The notes under the pieces are model-generated. The model saw nothing but the letters and a program-made list of their open reading frames with translations. It did not search any database and had not been told where the DNA came from. Positions 1-7,300 of a stretch of DNA of 11,962 nt are shown one piece after another. How positions within the stretch are numbered: position 1 is the first letter of the stretch; every line of letters begins with the position of its first letter. The DNA is from Amoebophrya sp. AT5.2 (taxonomy: Eukaryota > Sar > Dinophyceae > Syndiniales > Amoebophryaceae): positions 1 through 11,962 of the forward strand of contig RXOD01005926.1 of assembly GCA_005223375.1 (NCBI GenBank), read 5' to 3'. The position numbers and the translations under genes are program-made.

Positions 1-2262
1 TCGTTGTGTTCACCACTAACAGATCTCGTATATGAAAATCAAGAATCAACAATTCTAATTTTTCAGTACTTATCCCGCAGTAGTAGATCAGGTGTCCGAA
101 GGAGACGAGACGCGTGTAGGCCTCCTGCTGCTTGCTCTGCGTGAGTTGGCGTTTGAGTTCCGTGTAGGAAGAGCTCCCCCAGTTCGCCAGAAAGGCAAAT
201 GCTAGCGCCTCCGGCAGGACGAGCAGCACGCTCGCGGAGTCCCGCAAGTGGTCCAGGAAACCTACGCCGGTCGGCACCAGCATCGCCCCAAAACTGTGCT
301 CACGAACAATCAACGTCTGTCGTTCGAGTTTTCAAACGATCGCGAAAGAATGATGATGATGGAGTTACTGATGCTGGAAGGATTCAAGAAAGCAAGGAGC
401 AGTTTTTATATTTATATGAAAGTATACAAGAACATAGAAGTACAACTATTAGTAACTTAAGTTAAGAAAGTAGTACCCTCCCTGCGCTGCACGCCGTGTA
501 GGCCAAGCCGCAGAGCGCGAGCAGGAGTTTTTTCTCGCTGAAAGCGGTGTGGTCGTCCACGATCCCGGCGCCGAAACAGATCGCCGCACAGACCAGCATC
601 GCTCCCGCAAACCGCACCACCTGGGCCAGGTCTGGCAGGAAGGTCGCCGAGGAGGGATCCTCGTCTCCCTCTCCTGCGGACGGCAAAAAGCCTTCCTCGG
701 CGGAGTTCGCGATGCTGTACAGCATGTAGCGAATGAGGCAGTTCGCGAACGCAAAAACCAGGACGGCCGTGAGGAGGTAATGCAGAACGACGAGGTGCGA
801 CTTGAAGGAGTAAACGAGAAAAAGCCAGTAGGCAAGCACGATGGCGTAAAACCCCGCAAGATACTCGTTGAAAAACATGGCACCGGCATCGACCGCAGGA
901 AGGTAGCCGTGACTGCTGCGAGCATACACGGCGCCCTGCGATGGTGATGGACGAGCGTGGCAGGTCGCGACGAGTGAAATTTATGACCTCCTTCGATTTC
1001 GAATTACTTAAACGAAAAATAAAGATAAAGAAGGTGGACTCCGATGATTTTTAGCTCGTAGATCGGGATCGGCGTTTATCTCTTTCTCTAGTATTAACTA
1101 TCTGATATTACTAACTTACTTTTACCTGCAGGAAGTCTCTTTTTTGGTCGAACCTGGTTTCGCCGCAGTTTGCGATCCCCACGTAGTACATGCCCTTCCC
1201 CACTACCGGAAATCGCAGCGCCTTTCCCACCACTTCCGGCACCCCGCTGCTCGGGAGGAAGGCGTTCGGGCCTTTCGCGAACCGCAGGCTGGTTTTTTCC
1301 GCGCACCCATATGCGCTCTTCTCGATGTCCTGCTCGGTGCAGCAGAACTGGTCGTGTTCCTCCACGCGCGCCACGTCCTCCGCTTTAACCACGACCACGT
1401 GCAGGCCGGCGCCCTCGCTTCCGGCGACAGAGTGGAGCCGCGTCTGCTCGCCGTCAAAGAGGATCTCACCCGGGTAGTCGGGGGTCGCGGACAGCGTCAG
1501 CGAGTGGGACAGCTCCAGCGACCGTGGCTCGGGCAGCGGCAGGCGGTACCGGTAAACCTCGGCGAGCGCGAAGTCGAACAGCTGCAGTAGCATCAGTCGC
1601 CGTCGTGTTCGTACCCCTACCTCTCGCCGAGAAATAATATTACCGGTCGACCGGTGCTGGTGGGAGGTCTGGGGCGGGCCGCGCATGGAGCAAGTGGAAG
1701 TGGTGATCTTCTTGTGTGGTGAAGATTCTCGTGTTGTTAATACGGGTGGCCTTCTGCGAGGGACTTCTTCGCATTTTCGTGCGGAGGTCCCCGACCACCC
1801 CCGAAAGGACGACGAAGACGGGCACGGCAAAAACGACGGGAGCAGCATCGGTCAAGCAAACGAGCCTGTCCGGCACGACACGTTGTCCTCTAGGTTTCAT
1901 CAAGGATCGATTGTGATGTTTAGACCTGACAGTGACAGAGACACGAGGACGCGAAAGAGACTGACCGTCTTCAAGACGGCCGCCAGCACGAGGACCCCGG
2001 CGAACCTGCACAAAAAATGACAAGCTCACCGCGAAGCGATGCAAACAGGCGCAGGATGGGCGAGCGGCTGAAGCTGCAATTTCGCTCCCACGATTTTCGT
2101 TTCTACTTTCCTTTAGACTTTTCAATTACTTAATTTGTGCTTGTGGCATTGGCATAAATGGGAGGATGTTTATTGACCCGATTTCCTCCAGCGGGAAAAG
2201 TGAAAGTTCGTTTAAAAAGAGGTCCAGGGGGGGCAGTACCAGCACCAGTACGTGATAAACAT
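1..2262 (-). CDS. Lu7TM (GPR107/GPR108/CAND-like) GOLD-domain seven-transmembrane protein, 3' end outside window
   Basis: Exons on the minus strand: 2262-2252 (or 2262-2240), 2005-1966, 1581-1126, 935-477 and 298-70; the rest lies off the left edge. The last three exons are firm and the first two are a model. The luminal part (1581-1126) has the family's paired cysteines in FCCTEQDIEKSAYGC and ends near GMYYVGIANC, matching the GPR107-type N-terminal domain. Exon 935-477 starts with HGYLPA, the conserved GYLP entry to the membrane region, followed by about three helices; FGAGIV corresponds to the family's GYGIV. Exon 298-70 carries the next helix and LKRQLTQSKQQEAYTRL, matching the conserved LKxRRQxAKLxLYRKF loop. 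All firm junctions are GT-AG and in phase. Family members sit in Golgi, endosomal or surface membranes and are linked to protein trafficking; that role is inferred from homology. The final helices and the tail are not visible. The start is uncertain, because the frame stays open upstream to 1848. Confidence 0.8.
299..476 (-). other. Intron in Lu7TM gene, GTACTA donor
   Basis: The donor follows codon AGG as AGG|GTACTACTTT, and the acceptor is TTCGTGAG|CAC. Both are phase 0, and the join places the fourth helix next to the next exon. The 178-base intron is AT-rich, holds stops in the upstream frame, and includes a perfect 12-base palindrome at 453-464 (TAACTTAAGTTA). Confidence 0.7.
936..1125 (-). 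other. Intron in Lu7TM gene, conventional donor
   Basis: CTGCAG|GTAAAAG to CACCATCGCAG|GGCGCC, phase 0 on both sides, 190 bases. The join puts the luminal domain directly before the conserved GYLP segment, as in the family. It is one of the few introns here with an ordinary GTAAAA donor. Confidence 0.85.
1582..1965 (-). other. Tentative intron in Lu7TM gene leader
   Basis: AAGACG|GTCAGT to ATGCTACTGCAG|CTGTTC, phase 0, 384 bases, longer and more GC-rich than the others. The splice joins the hydrophobic stretch FAGVLVLAAVLKT to LFDFALAEV, giving a signal-peptide-like leader. The alternative is that the downstream exon simply extends upstream to 1848 without a break, which also stays open. Confidence 0.4.
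2006..2251 (-). other. Tentative first intron of Lu7TM gene, tandem GTACTG donors
   Basis: Two GTACTG donors, starting at 2251 and 2239, both leave phase 2 after the ATG at 2262. The acceptor TTTTTTGTGCAG|G at 2008-2006 supplies the matching base. Either choice yields a start codon followed by a hydrophobic leader (MFIT or MFITYWCW, then FAGVLVLAAVL). This rests on splice-site fit alone. Confidence 0.4.
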
Positions 2263-2392
2263 CAGATACGGCGTAAAATCTTCAACTTCAGGTGGCTAAG
2301 CAGACTATGGCAATTCATACAGATACAGACACGTTGCAGTTGTGGCTGTGGGGTATACTACGGGCCGCGCAGCTCTTTTTCCCTCAATCCGT

Positions 2393-2406
2393 TGGCGCCG
2401 GCGCCA
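2393..2406. repeat. Perfect 14-base GC palindrome
   Basis: TGGCGCCGGCGCCA reads the same on both strands. It lies in otherwise ordinary sequence between the CDC6 stop and the proposed start of the Lu7TM gene, about 130 bases upstream of that ATG, so it could be a factor-binding site for the Lu7TM promoter. Confidence 0.5.
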
Positions 2407-2752
2407 GCAGCGGCGAGAAAGTTCAATCTTCAATGTCCGCCTTGTTGACAGACATACGTCAGTTGCGATGAGTTTACGGTTCTAACATCCTCTATCAAGT
2501 TGTTCACACCACGACGAGTGAACTACTCCATTCGTGGCACCTCCATGCAAACATGGCGAGTTTTTTTTACGTCCTGCTTTTACTACATGAAATCAAGTTC
2601 TTACGTTCAGGGCAAATCAATGAATGGGGGACTAATTCGGAAAAAATTTTTCATGCGCAATATGAATATATTTATACGGATCGATAAAAAGGCAGGGGCA
2701 CTAAAGCGTGAAGGGGTGTACATGCAAAAAGGCTCAGCGCTGCACTCGAATC

Positions 2753-2817
2753 AATCTCGTGTCATCTTCACGGAAACGGCAGCTGAAAAAGGGAACCATA
2801 ACACCCGTGACGAGATT
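2753..2817. repeat. Bulged inverted repeat just past the CDC6 stop
   Basis: AATCTCGT (2753-2760) and CACGG (2769-2773) pair with the contiguous CCGTGACGAGATT (2805-2817): 13 possible base pairs with an 8-base bulge in one arm and a loop of about 31 bases. It begins 5 bases after the CDC6 stop codon, so it would fold in the 3' untranslated region. Its function is unknown; it could affect mRNA 3' end formation or stability. Confidence 0.55.
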
Positions 2818-2822
2818 TAGTT

Positions 2823-5800
2823 TTACGAAATTCGTGCGATGCCAAGCTTCTTGTTGAGAAAGATCTCCTGATAGCTCGGGTTCTTCTGCAGGATGGGCTT
2901 TAGGACGTCGCTGCTCGCGTATGCGAGTTCCCTGCGGACCTGCTTTCCGCCTCCTTTATTCGTCGTTACCTGGCAGTGGATGTTGTGGGGTGCCGCTTTC
3001 ACCCAATAGATATCATGGAGAACGGTCCGGGAGCAGCTTTCAAACTACACTTCCTTGACGGTGCAGGTGGAATGAAGAAGAAGATGTCATCCATTTTAAG
3101 TACACCTACCTAGCGCTAGCATCAAGAACTCGTCAGGTCGTCACGACCGAATAAAGTGTCAGTTTAAATCTTCTAAAAAATCATGTACTTTTACTTATTA
3201 ATTTAAGGCTTAGGCTACCTAGGTACTTAGTACCTGTCGCAACAGCGGAGTTTCGTCGAGCATGCTCAAGTAGTTTTCGACGCTGCGCAGGTTCAATATG
3301 TTGGCCTGTACTTTCACATTGTCTTTCCCCCGCTTGCAGATCTCTTGCAGAATGCGCAACACCTCCTCCGTCGAAAGACACCTGAAAAGGCGATCGTCGC
3401 TATGATCGATGTCGGCGGATTCGGCATGATCCTCGATCGGCATGATCATCGAAGCACCGATCATTAGCACATACGCGTGGCTATGTCTAACTATGAGGCT
3501 ATGTTGGAACGTGGTCACAACAACTATCCGACCGCTTCTCCTCGATGGTGGATCATGTGGTAGTATGATTTGTTTCAGTTGTACGACCTGTAGATAGTAC
3601 CTCTTCACTGCTTTTTCCGTGACTGTCTTCTCGTTCCCCGAGCCGTTCGGGACTCCCTTGGCTTTTGCAGCAAACGGGTTGAAAACTTTTCCGACCGCCT
3701 GCCCGGTCGCGATCAGGGCGTCTCTAAGGCGGTCGGCGGTTTGCGGCTCCTCCTGGTCCTGCTGGGTCGGAGGAGTTCCTTCTCCTTGCTTCGTCATCTT
3801 CGTCTTCGCCCCGGCGCCTCTAGGGTTCGGCGTTGCGAAAGCGTCCTCTATTGTTGCCAGCAGCTTCTTGTTTCGCCTGTCCGTTTTGCACTCTGCATCG
3901 AGAGCATCCTGCGATGCCTGCGCCTTGCTGTTCTTTCTGCCGGCGCTGCTATTCGCTCCAGCCCGCTCCTTGCTGTTTTTCCTCCCCCGCTTGGACACAG
4001 GGGCTGCCGTTCTGGCCGACGCCGAGGCGCCAGGGTTCATCTTCTCGTAGTTCTCGACTGTACTACTACTAGAAGCTGCCACGTAGTCCGGGTTTTCGTG
4101 CTCCAGCAGGACCCCCTGGTCGTTCACGCCCGACACGAGGACGCAGAAGCACATCAGCACGAGTTGCTGCATCTGGGGCAGCGATTTCACGATGGGCGAA
4201 ATCTGCTCCATCGGCGACATGCTCTTCACAACCACCTCCTGGGCGATATCCAGCCCAATCAAGTCGTTCAGACTCCGCATCGGACCGACGGGAGTGCTGT
4301 GCCGCATGCTGTTCTTGTCAGCACGACCCCGCGGCGACGAAGCCGGAGAGGGTGTTCTTGCGGCCGCGGGGGTGGAGCTACTTGCTTCTGCATTTGGCCT
4401 CGCTACGGAGGAAAACGAAGACGAAGAGGACGTCGCTGCAGTAGCCGCGGTCGCAGATGATGATGAGCTACTGCTACTAGACACGCCCGCGGAAGTGGCA
4501 GTCGATGTCGATAACGCGGGCGATAGCACTACGGAACTCGCACTGTTTTTTTGGCCCGACGAGAATGTCGAGGCATGATCCTGCTGCAGCTTGCGCTGCT
4601 TCATCTCATCCAGGGCACGGGCAGAGAGTTCGAGTGCTTTGCGGCAGTCCCCGTTGTTGAACTTGCTCGCGCGATCCGCCAAAAACTCGAGCGTCTGCGG
4701 ACCGAATATCCCCTTCTTTGTAACCTGGTGGAGGTGGTGGGTGGGGAGATACTAATCAATGAATGCGTGCTGCACGTAGACGTAGAGGACGACTGCAGAA
4801 GTCCTTCTACGACCTAAAAACAGTGTTGGTCGTGTCCTTTGACGGCCATTGATTCCTGTGGCTGTGGCGTGCATCGACTTCCTGCTCCTGCTGTTACTGT
4901 TGACATGGAGGAGACTCACAGTAAGTTAGTACGTGTTCAACTTCAATTTATTATGTTTATGTGATTACTAAGTAATAGATCTTCAAATCGAAGGAAAGAC
5001 TGACAACACACTACAGCCATACCTGGTCCAGCCTGGAGAGCACGATTTTCTTCATCTCTTCTCCCCCGTAGGGGCGGAAAACGAGGTCGCGCACACCGTT
5101 CAGGTCGTTGTAAACGCACTTCTGCTGGTCCAGCAGCCCGATCGAGTTCGCGATGCCTATCAGCGTGAGGGGCCCGTGTTGCGGAAGCGTGAACAGCTTG
5201 GAAAAGACGTCGCTGTTCTTCTTCTTGCAGAAAAAATCCACCTCGTCCAGCACGAGCACAAACGGCTCCTCGAGCGACCGGACGCGCTGCTCGATCTTTT
5301 CCAACCTGGTACAGCGATGTTCATTACAGGGGTCGTCAGTGTCAGAGGAGGACAGTGGAAGATTGATTAAAAGCGAATGAAAAATGACGATGACCAGAAT
5401 CGAAGTTCATGCACGAACAAAGCCGAGCGCTGCAGAAGCAGATCAGATGAATCAATGAGTGTCTTACAGCGCCTTCACGCCCGCTCCACTCCCTCCTCCT
5501 CCGCCTTTGCTTCTTTTCGCGGGTGGTGCCTTCAGTGCAGGGAGCGCGTTCATAATTGCCTTCAGCACAGAAGTGGGTGTGGGGTTATCCACCGCCGTCA
5601 TGCAGTTTAAGAGCTTGCTCTCCTCGGTGCGCCGGTACAAAACGTGCGACGTGGCTAGCGTTTTTCCCACGCCGGGCACGCCGGAAATGTAGAGGGAGTT
5701 CAGAGCACCAGCGGCACCTTCTCGTTCATCTCGTCCTGCTGCGCCAGTTCTTGATGCTGAAGATGAACTCGCACTGCTGCTTCTTGTTGTTTGCGCTACG

Positions 5801-6274
5801 GAATTCGCGATGAAGCTGCTGATAAAGGCTAGCTCCTTCTCGCGGCCGACGATCTGACCGTTGTTGCCCAACCGCAAGGTCTCCATACAACGCTTCATCA
5901 ACTCGGTCTCTTGGTGCTGAGGTTGTCGATGCCGATGTTGAAAGTTGGTTTATTACTCGATCGTGGATGTACGTAGGTATGGACATGAACGAAGAACTTT
6001 GACGAAGAACCAACGTACAGTAACATACAGCCAGGAGATGGAGACAGAAAACATTGAGTAGTCGATCATAGCGAGACAGTACATGCAGCTCCGCTTCCGC
6101 TAGGTTGTCTTGTCGTTGTTTCTCCTCGTCCTCCTTGGCGGCTTCGGCTTGTGCCGCTTGCACTTCCCGCAGGAGTTTCTGCTCTAGCGCTGCGGAGAAA
6201 TCGTGCCGGCCTCGTTGACTCTTGTCGTTCGCCTTCCGCACGGGAGGCTGCTGCAGCGGCCACTTCAACGTCAT
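2823..6274 (-). CDS. CDC6: Cdc6-like AAA+ replication licensing ATPase, six exons
   Basis: Exons: 6274-6083, 5916-5468, 5305-5023, 4724-3601, 3381-3234 and 3044-2823 (stop TAA). All junctions are GT-AG and keep phase, giving about 805 residues. Cdc6 binds ORC at origins in the nucleus and, with Cdt1, loads the MCM2-7 helicase. Visible motifs in order: IVGREKEL (about 86-93), Walker A GVPGVGKT (143-150), Walker B LVLDEVD (231-237), sensor 1 LIGIANS (262-268), sensor 2 GDCRKAL (333-339), then a split winged helix (489-507, 684-805). LIGIAN and the absence of a BAH domain favour Cdc6 over Orc1. Human CDC6 is 560 residues; the excess is a charged N-terminal extension, a Ser/Ala-rich linker (about 355-450) and an insert inside the winged helix (about 509-672). 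The linker has several SP/TP sites, including RTPSPASSPRGR, so CDK control is plausible. The ATG at 6274 follows an in-frame stop 13 codons upstream, but TTAG just before position 6312 could be an acceptor, so an extra 5' exon is possible. Confidence 0.85.
3045..3233 (-). other. CDC6 intron 5, palindrome-rich
   Basis: CGACAG|GTACTAAG to GGAAGTGTAG|TTT, phase 0, 189 bases. The first 11 bases (GTACTAAGTAC) form an inverted repeat. TACCTAGGTA (3216-3225), CTAGCGCTAG (3110-3119) and GGTCGTCACGACC (3136-3148) are further palindromes. The splice joins the last exon, which encodes the wing and C-terminus and would otherwise be missed. Confidence 0.75.
3382..3600 (-). other. CDC6 intron 4: multiple of three, no in-frame stop
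   Basis: GTGAAGAG|GTACTATC to CGCCTTTTCAG|G, phase 2 on both sides, 219 bases (73 codons) with no stop in the reading frame. Its base composition is less GC-rich than the flanking exons. Removing it brings EKAVKR directly to CLSTEEVLRILQEIC, which matches the second winged-helix segment of Cdc6. GATCATGCCGA occurs twice within it. Confidence 0.7.
4725..5022 (-). other. CDC6 intron 3
   Basis: GACCAG|GTATGGCT to CCACCTCCACCAG|GTTACA, phase 0, 298 bases. Joining gives IVLSRLDQ followed by VTKKGIFGPQ, the normal run from the end of the AAA+ core into the lid with sensor 2. It holds a 13-base palindrome at 4964-4976 (ATTACTAAGTAAT) and, on the minus strand, a TACTAAC near 4925. Confidence 0.85.
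5306..5467 (-). other. CDC6 intron 2
   Basis: GGCGCT|GTAAGACA to CGCTGTACCAG|G, phase 2 on both sides, 162 bases. It lies between the Walker A exon and the Walker B exon. The upstream frame meets a stop at once (TAA in the donor), so the splice is required. Confidence 0.85.
5917..6082 (-). other. CDC6 intron 1, GTACTG donor
   Basis: GAGCTGCAT|GTACTGTC to GACAACCTCAG|CAC, phase 0, 166 bases. The frame can be read through most of it, but reading through misses the register of the IVGRE segment of the next exon, so splicing is needed. Confidence 0.7.
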
Positions 6275-7300
6275 GACTTTTGATGATGTAGTAGCTTTTC
6301 CAGATCGATGCTAACTAGTAAGAAAGTTCGTACGAGGAGCACGAGGAACGTATGCGGCGCTGTAGGGCCTGACCTCCAAGTGGCCCCTCGTCTCTCTGCG
6401 CGTGCGCTACTGGTACGGGTAGGATTAAGTAGGAAGCGAGGGATATTATTCTTTATCCTTTCCAGAGACAAATATTTAATATGAAAAAGCGTATAAAGCG
6501 TTTTTATCATTTGACAATTGACATAGATAGTCCTCTACTACTGCGTCTGCTCGTGATAGTAGTGCGAGTGCCACACGACCACGTAGATAGAGCTACACCG
6601 TGGATGGTCATGGGAGATGTGGTCATGGAGGACGTAGCAAATAAACAAAGTCCTCCGTAACAAGGTCACAATGCATTTCTCGTGCCGGGACAACCCATGC
6701 CAACACTGACTGACGCGAAGATGCCCCAAAGAGGCAGTGGCCAGAACCGAGAGTCCTCGGGACGACCGTCGCACATTCGAAACGCCTGGACCGTGGCACC
6801 CTCGCGAAAGCGACGGGAAACTCGTCGGCGGCCAGGTACGCTCACATTTTCTCTTTATGGTTCTCTCAGGCGGTGAAATGTCATACCAAAGCCCCTCGAA
6901 CAACGCAGTCTATCAATCGATGGCGAAAACAAGCGATCATGAAGAGGAAGATTTGCAGTGCGCTCACAGTCGAGTTCACGCTTGCTTCTGTATCTGTTCC
7001 TCATCATCTTGGTCTTCATCGTTTTCGTTTTCGTTCCTCACTATGTATAAATTCTTCATCCAACTTGCTTCAATATCAAACTTGCAAAAGCACAGGAGCC
7101 ATACAATTTCTATCCAGGCTCGAGAGGTCACTATTTCACTTTGGGCTTGCTTCCAAGTGGAACAACTCCAACTGTCATCTTGAAAATAAAGCTCGGCATC
7201 AGATTGACATCACTGTACTAGTTCTGTCGCTCTCAGACTCAGTCTCACTCCCACTGGTCTGGTTCTCCTTGTGCGTATCTTTTTAGTTTTTTATATTTCT
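6275..7300. other. Gap between the large ORF and CDC6, no gene assigned
   Basis: About 1 kb holding the 3' region of the large gene and the 5' region of CDC6. Positions 6275-6660 and 6880-7300 are AT-rich. An island at about 6660-6850 is more GC-rich and open in several frames on both strands (for example minus 6906-6538, with no ATG), so it could contain a short 5' exon. No frame there gives a recognisable product. Confidence 0.45.

Larger units (their letters stand above)
2263..2822. other. Gap between CDC6 and the Lu7TM gene
   Basis: About 560 bases with no supported gene. It should hold the CDC6 3' untranslated region and the Lu7TM 5' region. It includes the bulged hairpin, the 14-base palindrome and an AT-rich patch near 2640-2680 with TATAAATA on the minus strand (2676-2669), some 400 bases above the proposed ATG. 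Plus-strand open frames here (2158-2448 and 2500-2820) have no recognisable protein character. Confidence 0.5.

Noticed and set aside
2126..2285. A minus-strand stretch reading VYHVLVLVLPPLDLFLNEL
   Set aside because: It is hydrophobic and coding-like, but it starts after a stop with no ATG and no matching splice path into the Lu7TM exons. The overlapping frame with the ATG at 2262 fits better.
2669..2676. TATAAATA as the Lu7TM TATA box
   Set aside because: It lies about 400 bases above the proposed ATG in a generally AT-rich patch, with nothing to tie it to a start of transcription.
3741..4460. A 239-codon plus-strand open frame
   Set aside because: It lies opposite the CDC6 linker and insert exon, where Ser/Ala codons leave the other strand stop-poor. 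It has no domain character and is best seen as a shadow.
2823..6274. Orc1 rather than Cdc6
   Set aside because: The two are close relatives, but no BAH domain is visible and the sensor 1 segment LIGIAN fits Cdc6 better. Orc1 is not fully excluded without a tree.
6737..7286. A plus-strand gene with a 34-base intron (6836-6869: CAG|GTACGC to TCTCAG|G)
   Set aside because: The splice signals look good and the frame stays open, but the intron would be far shorter than any other here, there is no convincing ATG, and the product looks random.
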